Shown here: positions 10,478 to 21,488 of the stretch, piece by piece
How the letters are laid out: the number at the start of each line of letters is the position of its first letter
How positions within the stretch are numbered: the first letter of the stretch is position 1
NCBI GenBank assembly: GCA_905250115.1
Contig: CAJNOI010000031.1
Coordinates: forward strand, 219,278-283,277
Length of the DNA stretch: 64,000 nucleotides
Reading direction: 5' to 3'
From: Adineta steineri
Lineage: Eukaryota; Rotifera; Eurotatoria; Adinetida; Adinetidae
Notes under the pieces: generated by a model
What the model was told of the DNA's origin: nothing
Databases searched by the model: none
Seen by the model: the letters and a program-made list of their open reading frames with translations, nothing else
Program-made: the position numbers and the translations under genes

Positions 10478-10564
10478 TGTGCACTACCTTCAACTCATCC
10501 TTATATTAAAGATGTGGCAAACAGTATTGACATCGTAAAAGAGGAAATAATAAAGAGTATTTAA

Positions 10565-11160
10565 TAAATAAATAAAAAAATGTTTCGTTCACTTATTTTT
10601 GAATTAATTCTATTTTTCAGTAGCACGCGTACAGAGAACAACTCTGTAAATATTAGAAACGTAATGGACAAAGTCGACTGATAAAGTAATGTACATACAT
10701 ACGTACGTGAATAAATGACCTTCTCAGACATATTAACATTTCTGATTCTTTACGAGAATGTTCGCTATAATAAAAGAAGAATAACTTATCGTAAGTTGCA
10801 TATATTCTCTATTATAAATACTATTTATTTTGACTAATAAGAAGAATAAACAGCAATTGCCAACCAAAATCAGGCAAAGAATTTTATGCATAGAATATTA
10901 GAAATAAAAATCCTCGAAGATATCATTCTTTTTTATTCTACTTATGTGAACGATTTCAATTGACAGATACAATAAATTGATCTAAAAAATACTTAAATAG
11001 ATAAGCTAGATATTGATGAAACATCTAAAGTTCAAGTAGTTAAATAATTTTGAATTACACTAAACTACATATGATTTTATTTTTCTTTAAAATTGTTATC
11101 TCTATTATTGATTCTCTTTTCTCGTTTTCAATCATTTCATTTCATACAAATAGATCGATT
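10565..11160. other. intergenic between convergent genes
   Basis: AT-rich 3' flanks of the ART-TPR gene (AATAAA-like runs at 10566-10577) and of the minus-strand F-box gene. Nothing else recognised. Confidence 0.5.
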
Positions 11161-13091
11161 TTATTTTGATAATATAAAACTATAAGTACGATGAATACAT
11201 GTATAAGGAAAATAGTTTTTGATATGATATTCATCAATTTGATCCATTGGACTAAACAATAGAGCAGCAATTTTTGTACGTTTATTTTCTGTCATATATC
11301 TTGTAAAGCACCGTGTTACCCTTTCTAATGATTTATAATGAATACGAAGATGAAGATTATTTGGTAAAGACATTTTCATATTAAATAAAAATAATTCAAC
11401 ATAATCATCATGAACATAAGAAAGATCCAGTCGAATAAGATTGGAATATTCAATAATTGGTAATATTTGATTATCATTATTTGATTTGATTTGTTGTGCT
11501 TTTCCATTCACTATTGTTAATTGTTTCATAAATGGAAATGATCTCGAAATTCGAAGAAAAAATTCATGTTCAAATGGATATTCATCAAATAATAATATTT
11601 GGGTAACACTATTAAATAACCCATCCGGAAAATTATTTGTTATATGATGGTAAATTTTCCAATGATATGGATGTGAATAAATATGACATTGACTATCACT
11701 TTCCCAATGATCAATACAAGTAGTTATTTGATTATTAGAAAAAGATTTAAATGTTTTTTCAATAGATTCATATAATGGGAAATTAGTTTGATAATGATAG
11801 GTAATGGTTGAGTAAATATTAAATGTGAATTTATATAATTGTGGCATATGAACCATAATATCTTTCTTCAATATATCACCATCAATAAATTTTTCACAAT
11901 GCTGAACTGTAATGTTTAAATCAAGTTCTTCTAAATGTATCAGTCGACGTAGAAGTGGTACAATTGATTCATTAAAAGCACCTAATGATATCTCATTATT
12001 GCAACACAAAGAAAAAATTCGCAAATTTGGTAATAATTTTTCCTGAAAATGAAAACAAATGTGAGCTCATTTAAAGAAATAAAATAACTTACATTTCGTT
12101 CTTTGTTGAAAGTTGAAGTTTCAATATGACAAATGTTAATAAAAAGTATACGAAGTTGATCAAAACGTTCATCAAGTATCTCAAGACAGTCCATCATATT
12201 ACACACATCAACATGTAGTTCTAATAAAGTTGACGAGATAGCAGTTTCAGGTAAAATAATGCTAATAAATACACCGTCACGAAAAGATGAAGATGAATTG
12301 AATTCTAAGCATCGTAAATTGGTAAATATTGTCCAAATTTTTGTAAATATAAATGCATAGATAATGCTCTTTGAATATGGATCGTTTTGTTTATTAAGAA
12401 AATTGATAAAGAGTGATGAAATTTGATTGTTAAATACATGAATTAGAGGATTTGTATCTAAATAAAGTTTTAAAATAAACGATAAAAATTTTTTTTTGAA
12501 TTATCTTATAGATTACATTATATATGATGAATCTTGTTTTCTATCTCACTCATTTAGCTTATTGATTCTCTTCTAGATTTCCTATATTGTCTCTATTAAT
12601 CTTATTAATTATATGTTCAAAAATAAAATATTTTATTTTCGAATGACTAATTAGAATTCTACAATGAAATCAATTAAAGAAAGTCTCTTACCAGAAAAGA
12701 AAGACCTAGCTAGTTTGTCGTCAATATCACATAAACCAAGATTATTTAAATTAAGGTAATTTGTAGCATGAAGAACACGTTCCATCGATGTTCCTTCAAG
12801 ATAGAGAGTTTCAATTTGATGTCCAATTTTAGGTAAAATTGTTGAACAAAATCGATCAAGTATTGGATCTGATAATGGAAGGGAAGAATCATCGATTCGA
12901 CAATATTCTAGTAAACGTAAATGACGAGTAAAAATTCTATCATGTGCAATTCTATTGATTCGTTGATTGACACCTATTAACGAATAAAGTACTTCATAAT
13001 TGTACAATTTTTTAAATATAAACGTTAGAATTTCATCCGGTAAACCATCTAACTGAATCAATAAATCAGTCATATTTAGTTGTCTAAACAA
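11161..13091 (-). CDS. F-box protein with LRR-like C-terminal region
   Basis: Exons 12692-13091, 12093-12457 and 11161-12042 join in phase to give 548 aa. The F-box is at residues about 12-60 (LDGLPDEILTFIFKKLYNYE...), the module that docks substrates to the SKP1-CUL1 ubiquitin ligase. The remainder is an irregular series of leucine-rich segments, such as LIHLEELDLNI and LNNLGLCDID, probably the substrate-binding solenoid. Large families of such proteins exist in bdelloids, so no orthologue is named. Donors are GTAAGA and GTAAGT, and acceptors end in pyrimidine-rich TAG/CAG. The intron between exons 1 and 2 is 234 nt, longer than most here. Confidence 0.8.
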
Positions 13092-14037
13092 TATTTAATC
13101 TTCTAAGATTACATATATATGCGTTGGATTCATTGATTTTAATTGACCGATACCGTCGTCAATGAAAACAATGATATTCTTTTCTATAGACAAGAACAAA
13201 GGACACTCTTAATTATTATTGAATAGTCTTTAAAACAATGTGCTATAGAAAATACAACATATTTATAAGATCTTATGAAACTTATCGTTAAGTGACTCTA
13301 ATAAACATTGTTTCGGTTGTTGTTGTTTATAGTAAAGTTTGATTTTATACAAAAGAATTTATTAATAATAAATGGACTTGATGATTATATATACATATGT
13401 CGATTTTTATGATGAGACTATTCAATCGAAAAATGAAATGATATTGTCAAGAACGTGTTCTAGAGTCGATTAGAATTAGAACTGGAAAATTTTTCATCTT
13501 CTTTTATGCTATTGTTTATTATGAATTTATTTATTCGTTTTGAATGTCTTCGTAGGAAATGTAATTCTCGAATCTTTTTTTACTTCTATATTTGATTGTA
13601 TATATTATTTGACATATATTAATAATAAATTCTCTATCATCAATAATATAAATATTAAATATATAATAATATTTAAACAAAATTTTTTTTTGTAAACTGA
13701 CAAGATTTTATCTAAAAATAAGGAAAGAAATTTTCATCGATCTCTTGAGGATGTGGGTGAGGGTTTAAATATCTACTCTTTCTATTCATACTCACACCCA
13801 TACCCTCTTTCTTAGATCAATAATGAGAAGAATGCAAAAGATAATCTTGTATTATTAAATCAGGTCATTAAATTTAATATTAAAAATGAAGTTGAGTTTT
13901 AGAAACGCATTATTACAATATGAACAACAAAAACACTCAGAGCCAAATTTCATAGTAAGAAAAGTGGACTTTCAGTCTTTTATATTAAAGGTTAAGACTA
14001 ATAAATTAAATTGAATAGAATTGTGGTAATGAGAGTA
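13092..14037. other. intergenic with a TG-rich foldback
   Basis: AT-rich sequence between the start of the F-box gene and the 3' end of the broken membrane-protein gene. The only structure seen is the TG-rich foldback listed at 13743-13812. Confidence 0.5.
13743..13812. repeat. TG-rich telomere-like foldback (copy b)
   Basis: The left arm 13743-13765 begins tcttgag/cttgagg and runs into atgtgggtgaggg. The right arm 13788-13812 is the C-rich complement (actcacacccataccctc). The two arms could pair across a loop of about 22 nt. This is the same family as 6799, 17671, 44247 and 44811. Confidence 0.5.
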
Positions 14038-15696
14038 TCATTGTCTTATCATTCTCATAAATCGTTGTCGCCAAGTGATAATCGATTGTTTAAATTGTCT
14101 CTTGTAGAAGTTCCATGGTAGAACAAATATTATAAAGATGAGAGATGATGGAATGAATGAAATAAAATTACCGCAGAGATACAACCATGGATGTCGAGAT
14201 GCTTTAACACATGTTGATAATAATGAAACAAGAAAACGAGGTAAAAGTAGAACAGCTAATACAATAGAACTAATGATAAGTTGTTTGTGCTCATTGATTT
14301 GATTAAGTAATTGTTGTCTATAATTAAATTTATCGTAAAAGGAACCACAAAATGGAAATATTGAACAATTGTAGTATATCTTTCAATTGATTGAGAATAA
14401 CGAAGTACACACCAAACACGTCGTTTCTCATGATCATCAAATAAATCACGATAGATGACTTCTAAACTCATTGAACTCAAAATTATAAATGGTAAAAGGT
14501 AATTTATCCATCGTGCAATACATTTACTTATTTTCTTATTAAAATTAATTCCTTGTAAGTCTGCTATTGTTCTTTCCATGGCCGCACAAGTATTAAGGAT
14601 AGATTTCCATGTAGTTAATTCGACATTCAAGTCAAGGTCTGTTTGATTTGCGTATCGACAAGTGAAATTTTTATGACGAAATGTAGGTGTGAGAAAATCA
14701 CATAATTGTTCATCGTAACAAACATAATCAGGTTTAAGACGTAATGTTATATTAATATTGACAATTTCTTTTGGATCATATAAAAATCGTACATGACCAA
14801 AGAGTACAGGAATAACAGGAAATTCAAGAGGAAACGTACAATTTTTAAATTCTTCAATGATTTCAGAAGATTGCATAAATTGATTACATGTTATATCTTC
14901 GATTTTATTCATAATTTTACGAAGGCAAACCATAACTATCCAACATGAATGAGATAAATTTCCTTGAATACTAATTGATTGAGTCAATGCTAAATGTCGA
15001 TTATTTTGACATTGACCAAAATCTTCTACACATTGTCCATCACCACACGTAATCGAATAGATGTGGTCGATAATAAAATCTCAGAAGATGATTGGCCTTA
15101 ATAGTTCCATCCGATCCATCAAAGCATTGTGCTTCCGCAAATTCTATTTCCACAAAGATTTTTGTAATACATAATCCATTATGGCATCGATACTCATACT
15201 CATTAGATTTGTTTATTTCTAATGAATATTGACATCGAGATCCAAACCATGGAGGTGTATACTTAAAAAAAATTTCATTCGATAAATTAGATTGAAATGG
15301 TCGATCGAGATAATATTAATATTGTTCAGCAACATCAATTGATGATGACCATAGAAGAATTTCATATGAGGTAACATTCGGATGATATAATTCATTGAAA
15401 GTAAAATATTCATCAGATATATTAAAAAAATGAATTATCATCACCTTTTTATTGTTAGTTGGACGAATACAATATTTAACTATTTCAGAAAATTCTGACT
15501 CAGATGAAAAATAATGCAAACAATCAAATCCAAATGGATCTTTACCATAGAAAAGTAATTGTAAACCATTGAATATCCATAGAAAAAAAACATAATATAA
15601 AAAAATCTCAACATTACTCAGATGTAGCTTTGCACACAAATGACAATATAATGTATAGACAGATTTAACACAACTTTTACAGTAAATATTTAACAT
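14038..15696 (-). pseudogene. broken multi-pass membrane protein with LDLa-like cysteine modules
   Basis: Read from ATG at 15696, the chain has an N-terminal membrane segment, cysteine-rich LDL-receptor-A-like pieces (RCHNGLCI, CFDGSDG, CGDGQC), then several hydrophobic helices (INYLLPFIILSSMSLEVIYRD, VVPFTINLII) and a C-terminal helical part ending at TGA 14038-14040. This layout is common among bdelloid orphan membrane proteins. Three lesions break it: an in-frame TAA at 15316-15318 where CAA (Gln) would restore the chain; a frame change near 15075-15085, consistent with loss of two bases; and another near 14318-14335. On each side the other frame continues with sensible coding sequence, so these are true breaks rather than introns. 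Sequencing error cannot be excluded for the two indels. A related fragment lies at 16631-16700. Confidence 0.75.
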
Positions 15697-16440
15697 TATT
15701 TAGTTATATTAATAGTGTTCACTATTATACGTGTAATTCTTTGAGACGTGATATATCAAAACGCGACAGTGTAATATGATACTCCTTTTTTTATATATGT
15801 ATCTCTAGATATGGCACATTCATTTGATAGAAAAATGTAGACATTGTCAGGTATATTCTTTTATTTGATAGAAAATGAATACCATGCACGAAGTACCTTG
15901 ATTACAAAAAAAAAGTACAAAAGCAATTATCAAGAATGCCATGATTTCCATTGGGTAATTCGATTTTATACCATTTTTGATTTTCACCCAAAAACGTTCT
16001 CGGTATCAAAGCAATTGCATGGATAGTGCTCGCTGGTGATTGCATTGCCAGATACAGGGCAGGTCATTAATGCACACGAATGAATAGGAACTCGTTGAGT
16101 ACATAGAATGTCACCCGCCTAATTATATAAAACGAAAAATATTCCAAATATTAAATAAATCGATTTAAATAAAAATTTATTTAGCATAATACCAAAACAA
16201 TACCTAAGACGATGAAAAGACGAATAATAGCCGAATAAATTTCTGTTTTCAATTAAATCATTTCAGCAATCAAGACAACCTTTTATATATATGGATGAAT
16301 ATAAAAGTCGCATGATTTATTACGAAGCTTGTAATAAGTGCTAATAATAAGTAACTGATAATGGGGTCGAGGTCACTTTCTTAGAAGAGAGTGAAGTATT
16401 TGATTTTCATATTCCATTTATCGTTTTTTGATTGAGATAA
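15697..16440. other. intergenic, nothing firm
   Basis: AT-rich DNA. The 60-codon ORF at 15844-16026 shows no domain. A short GC-richer patch near 16041-16063 contains agggcaggtca, which recurs at 59870-59882. Confidence 0.4.
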
Positions 16441-16630
16441 AATTCCACTGTCTGAATCCCTTCTTTTTCTTTTTCTTCTTTTTTCCTTTTCTTTTCTTTT
16501 TTATCTTTCTTTTTCTTTCTTTTTCTTTCTTTTTCTTTCTTTTTCTTTCTNNNNNNNNNNTCTTTTTCTTTCTTTTTCTTTCTTTTTCTTTCTTTTTCTT
16601 TCTTTTTTTTCTTTCCTTTTTTTCTTTTTT
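16441..16630. repeat. pyrimidine microsatellite (TTTTCTTTC)n interrupted by a 10-N assembly gap
   Basis: A nearly pure T/C tract based on a 10-nt ttctttcttt-like period. The ten Ns at 16551-16560 mark a gap of unknown true length inside the repeat. Reading frames through it encode only Lys/Glu/Arg or Phe/Leu/Ser runs and are not genes. Confidence 0.95.
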
Positions 16631-16700
16631 CAATACAATATTTGAGTATTTTAGAAAATCCTGACTTGGATGAAGAATAATGTGAACAATCAAATCCAAA
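16631..16700 (-). pseudogene. fragment of a paralogue of the 14-15.7 kb membrane-protein gene
   Basis: On the minus strand the 23 codons starting FGFDCSHYSSSKSGFSKI align with FGFDCLHYFSSESEFSEI, which lies at 15480-15540 in the neighbouring broken gene, about 18 identities in 23. The similarity stops at the microsatellite on one side and fades on the other. It is a truncated duplicate, with the rest either deleted or hidden in the repeat/gap. Confidence 0.65.
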
Positions 16701-17411
16701 TTTTAGAAACCAGGATTTTTTCGTTAAAAAATAGATGTTAGTCAGGAGACTTTTCTTATAAAATCAGAAAACTTTCTATGCAAACTAGAAGGAAAATAAC
16801 GACTGTGTCACGTACCTTTTTTTCGAAAAAGTAAAGCTTTTCAGCCTCAAATATTTATATTTTTAGTTTTTAATCAACGAGCAATGAAAAGGTCTATCTG
16901 AGTGCACGAAATAAAGAAAAACAGAAAGATAATTACACATAATTAATTTTACTGGTCTTTTCAAAGCTGTTTATTGAAAAATATGAACAAAACAGATACA
17001 GAAGGGTTTTAAGAAACCGCAAAAGAATTGAAACTGAACAGAGTAAATCATTTCCTAGGTCTCTTTTTGATATCGTTATTTCACGATTGTATTTTTCTTC
17101 TGAGTGAATTAGTTTCAACAGTTCTTTACTATTTCAGAGATTTTTTATTTTAATTTTGAACTCGATATCCATTAGGATCGTTTTTCATTCTATTCTTATT
17201 ATCATATCATCAAAAATTTATGACTGAAACTTGAGTCATAATTAGTTCTTTAAACTCATTATTTATTGATCAATATCAGCACTGGAACTGGATCAGTTGT
17301 AAAAAAATCAATCGACCCGTAGAGATGGGAGTTTTACGAATTGAAATTTTTCAAAAGTCTTCTTTGTCGATCTTGTTTCTGTTGGATGTCTTATACATGC
17401 TCTCCGAAACA
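16701..17411. other. intergenic, nothing recognised
   Basis: AT-rich DNA between the pseudogene fragment and the long inverted repeat. No gene seen. Confidence 0.5.
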
Positions 17412-17633
17412 ACACCCTCGTACAAAAGTCTTTCCTGTTGTTGTTTCATTGTTCTCATACTTTGTATAAAATTTATTGCCGAGTAGAGATATGACTTGAA
17501 AGTTCTATTGTATTATGGTCTGTATATCATATAGAAATAAAACTCTCAAGTCATATTTTTACTCGGCAATAAATTCTATACAAAGTATGAGAACAAAGAA
17601 AAGAAGAGAGGAAAGACTTTTGTTCATGAGTGT
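17412..17633. repeat. long imperfect inverted repeat (hairpin, about 95-bp arms)
   Basis: The arm 17412-17506 and the arm 17541-17633 are reverse complements with few mismatches. For example, caaaagtctttcc, gttctcatactttgtata and atttattgccgagta in the left arm pair with the right arm. The loop is only about 35 nt. No clear terminal motif or flanking duplication was found, so it may be a foldback element, a recent inverted duplication, or the source of a hairpin RNA. Confidence 0.85.
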
Positions 17634-17670
17634 ATCTCATATTGAGCCCATTTTTCCATAAAAACTATCT

Positions 17671-17731
17671 TCAGGATGGGTGTGGATTTGAGTGTGAATG
17701 AAAAGAGTAAACACCCACACCCACGCTCAAG
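17671..17731. repeat. TG-rich telomere-like foldback (copy c)
   Basis: The left arm 17671-17700 contains ggatgggtgtgg and gagtgtg. The right arm 17709-17731 is acacccacacccacgctcaaga. Read from the right on the minus strand it begins tcttgagcgtgggtgtggg, the family leader followed by two TGTGGG-like units. Confidence 0.55.
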
Positions 17732-17865
17732 ACCAGAGATTTTACTGAATCTCATCATCAAAACTAAGATATTATCCATTCATGTGTAGGATATGTGAGA
17801 TGTGTCAACATAAATCTAACACATAACTTACAGCGAGAACAATATAGTATTATTTTAATGCTCCA

Positions 17866-18250
17866 TGTTATAATTTGCATGTAATTTATTCTATATTTTT
17901 TATGCTTTGTTTTGATTTTGCTATCCAAGATCATATTCATATTACAAGTCATCGAGTTTCTCCTCTCACTACCCAACAAAGACAAAAGCAATTTGTCATA
18001 GTTAATTCACTCTTATCATATTCATTTGTTTTCTTCGTCTTCTTCGTGATGTTATTGCAAGTAGATATACCATCTTTTTTATTATTTACCTGAACAGCTT
18101 CATAATTGTATACTATCAACATACTTCAACGACTTTTTCTTTATCGACTGACATATTTGATCATATTTCAATGGACTTTAAACGTACGAAGAGTTACCAC
18201 TTTGCTAACAATATTTGTATATAAATATTTTAGAAAGAACTCATATTTTA
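17866..18250 (+). pseudogene. degraded rhodopsin-like GPCR copy
   Basis: Codons from about 17890 encode FMLCFDFAIQDHIHITSHR and then TTQQRQKQ, SYSF and MLLQVDIPSF. These match the fifth helix to sixth helix region of the receptor at 19879 (HLLMLCFGFATHVHIHII, IQQRRKR, SYSF, MLFQVGIS). The frame closes at 18093, and only a weak trace of the C-terminal tail (KYFRK) remains near 18220-18240. Helices 1-4 are absent. It is a truncated paralogue of the next gene. Confidence 0.7.
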
Positions 18251-19878
18251 TTTTCTTGAGTTTTGTACAAAATATAGAAAAAGTACACAGTAGTATTGGA
18301 AAAATATCTTAAGAAACTAGGTCATTATTTGTAATGATGAAACAAATTGGATTTATTTTGAGAAAAGAAACAGATTTAATTGTGTTCCTGCATACTAAGA
18401 AAAAATAGACAAGTTCTTCGTAACCCTTCCGGGAATTGCGAGACGTTTGTGCATATGGCACCTGCACGACACTTGCAATAAATAGTTATAGTGACTACAC
18501 CCACATCCACCCATCCTGTTATCCAAATATTCCGTTTTATTCGTATTAATTAATCCAATAATAGAAAAATAGAACATCATTTTTCTATTCATATTCACAC
18601 GTTTAATTTATCCCATAATATATAAATAGTACAGAAAAACAAATCACTTTGCGTGTGAGAATCATGCACGCGAATGTAGTGCCTTGCCTTCGAGACCAGT
18701 AACACTTATAAGCGTTCAAAACGTTGTCTTCAAAAACAGACAAGAATAAATGTGTTCACAGTGACAGATTCGTTGGTATGCATAAAATCATAGACAATGT
18801 GACAAGTTTTTTCTAATAAATTGTTTTCCTTACACGATATTAATACACAGGGAAAGAGAAATCAGCAGACTCTCTAAACGTTCTTGTCTTATAAGCTTTC
18901 AAAAAACAAAACCCTCTAGAAAAAGGTAAACAGCGTCTTTTCCATTAAAATAAAAACCACTGGCATTATTCTTTTTTTGTTTTATTCTGACGACACAAGG
19001 TTAGAACACCTATTAAAATGCAATAATTCATGGTCATATTGTAGAATGACGTACTCAGAATAATTATAACATGAAAGTTCCTTTTTCAATAGTTATTGTC
19101 ATGACTTAAATTGTATACCGATTTGTAGACATCAAAATATAAACGATTAGAGGAAAAAACAAATAAACTATAACTCGGGATGATTGTTTCATCATAGATT
19201 AAGATTATGTCATTCACATTTTGAAGATGTGGATATTTAGTAGAATTATGTACTATAACAAATATTTGTTTTTCTTATACTTGATATAATGAATAGTTTG
19301 ATGTCACAAAAACCTTTTGTATCTGCATCATTTATCATTATTAGCCTGCTTCACTGAGTGAATAGTTTTGACATTTTACTTCCTTAATTTTCATAGTTCA
19401 TCTACGTTATTTATCTATATTATTAAGCCTTACAGCTTTTTTAATATTTGTGTATTTTAATAATCTAACAGAATGACGTATCTCTCTCTCTTTTGTTTTT
19501 CTAAGAACTCTAATTGATGTATATAAAGTATTATAGAAAAGAAATTTAAAGAAATCAAGACAAAAAGAAACTTCTTCAATCTATCATGCGTTTAAATGAG
19601 CAAATGCGTTTGACTCGGCAGATGTTTCACCACATATTTGAATAAATTCCGAAAGAAAACGCGTTCACATGCATCGGATATTTCATTTTGATCGCGTCTG
19701 AACACACTTCCTTCCGGGGCATTAAATACGTTTAGAGTTAAAAGATTTTTACATTTTCTCAAGATTTGATATATGAATTTCAACAAAGTATGAAAATGTG
19801 ATGGCAAAATAAGATACTTTTAGTGGAATCAACTATTTGTTTTTTAAACAATATTATAATATTTCTAGATTTATAAAT
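18251..19878. other. intergenic; one C-rich telomere-like tract
   Basis: Mostly AT-rich. 18495-18517 (acacccacatccacccatcc) is a minus-strand TGTGGG-like tract without an obvious partner arm. The minus-strand ORF 19592-19807 has leucine-rich character (LLKFIYQILRKCKNLLTLNV) reminiscent of an F-box/LRR gene piece, but no F-box or continuation is visible. Confidence 0.4.
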
Positions 19879-20972
19879 ATGTCATCAGATTCCAGTATCA
19901 ATCTACTTACATTTTTTACTAATCAAATCACTTTGTATTGTCCTATTTTAATTATTATTATTGGAAATATTGGATGTTTCTGCAATTTTCTTACTTTTAC
20001 TTCACCTAAATTAATACAAACTTCATGTTCACTTTATTTTCTTAGTGCAGCTATATTTGATCTTTTAACTCTTGACTATGGAGCATTGACACGATTACTT
20101 ATAGATCATTTTGGATCTAATTTACATAATACTTCTCAAATTTATTGTAAAATACGGCAATATCTTATCACTGTTTTGCCTGCTATCGCTACATGTTTTA
20201 TTGTTCTAGCAACAATGGATCGTTATTTTTCTACATCATCAAAACAAAAATATCGTTCATATGCTACAATAAAATATGCTAAATGGATAGTCTCTTTATC
20301 ACTATTGATTTGCATCTTATCGTATACACATTATATGATATTTTATGATTTAAGACCAACATGTACCTTCCTACCAGGAGTATATAGTATGTTTGTAGTG
20401 GTGTATGCTATAGTTTGGTCATCATTTATTCCACATCTTTTAATGCTTTGTTTCGGTTTTGCTACCCATGTTCATATTCATATCATACGTCGTCGAATTG
20501 CTCCTTCTACTATTCAACAAAGACGTAAACGACGAACAGAAATACAACTTGTTACAGTCAGTTTAGTCATATCATATTCATTTCATGTTCATTTATTTTC
20601 TTCTTCTTGTTCTAGATGATGTTATTTCAAGTAGGTATATCATCTCTTTTAATATTTATGCGAATCGCTTATTATTCATACTATATAATTACAACTGGTA
20701 GACAGAAAACAGATTATGCCGTCGCAATGGGAAATTTTTTTTCTCAATTAACCACACAATTGTTTTATTTAAATTATGCTAAATCATTTTATATTTATAC
20801 ATTATCAAGCAAATATTTTCGAAAAATATTTAAGCGAAGAGTTTTAAAAATTCTTCAAAAATTTCTTCCTTATCCACTGGCTCGTTTAATTATAAATAGA
20901 CCGAGTCTAAGTGAACATGGAAGTATAAAATTACATACAATGCATGTGAGAACAACTACCGCATATCCATAA
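19879..20972 (+). pseudogene. rhodopsin-like GPCR with a reading-frame break in helix 6
   Basis: The frame from ATG 19879 (an in-frame ATG also occurs at 19837) encodes an N-terminus, five helices and the DRY motif (MDRYF, D at about residue 114), typical of a class A receptor. It ends at a TGA at 20617-20619, just after SYSF. A second frame, 20616-20972, then supplies helix 6/7 and the tail (MLFQVGISSLLIFM, NYAKSFYIYTLSSKYFRK). The degraded copy at 17866 joins SYSF to MLLQV with 21 nt, here there are 35, so a 14-nt insertion explains the break. A 29-nt GT-AG intron at 20587-20615 would also restore the frame but would remove seven residues of helix 6 and be unusually short. The ligand is unknown. 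Confidence 0.7.
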
Positions 20973-21488
20973 ATATAATGAATACACACAAACTTGATAT
21001 AAAGACAGTTTAACTTTTCTTTTTGTTGTTCTTTAAAATCTTATTGAATAAAGAAAAAACTTCATATAAATTTTTTTTATACTACTTCTTTTTTCTGTAT
21101 CTTAAAGTGCATTCATCTCCAATTGCCAACTATCATGCTAATGTGTTCTTTTTATGAATCCACGTAATTGATGTTTAGCTATGTGTATTATAATACAAAA
21201 TATATTGTTCTTCTAAGATTTCGTCTGATTTCCAGGTGTCGTGAATTCAATATGTTGAATATGAAGAAATAAATGTAAAATTTATTTGAATGCATGAAGA
21301 ATCTCAAGTTTCAATTGTTGCATGTTTCTTTTTTATTACAAAGATAAAATTCAGAGCACTTCGTGTTACAAAAAAAATTTGATATTACTTTGCTTTTCTT
21401 CTTTTCTAGAATCATATACTATCTATGTATACATTCATGCCTATACTAGACCAAGATAGATATAGAGCTCAATTATTATCATTGAAAG
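20973..21488. other. intergenic between two GPCR loci
   Basis: AT-rich 3' flank of the broken GPCR and presumed promoter of the next receptor. Nothing else recognised. Confidence 0.5.

Noticed and set aside
14038-15696. Non-standard genetic code with TAA as Gln
   Set aside because: Dozens of other genes in the window use CAA for Gln and end cleanly at TAA; two isolated cases fit mutation.
16418-16699. Lys/Glu-rich and Phe/Leu-rich ORFs on both strands
   Set aside because: They run through the pyrimidine microsatellite and the Ns; not coding.
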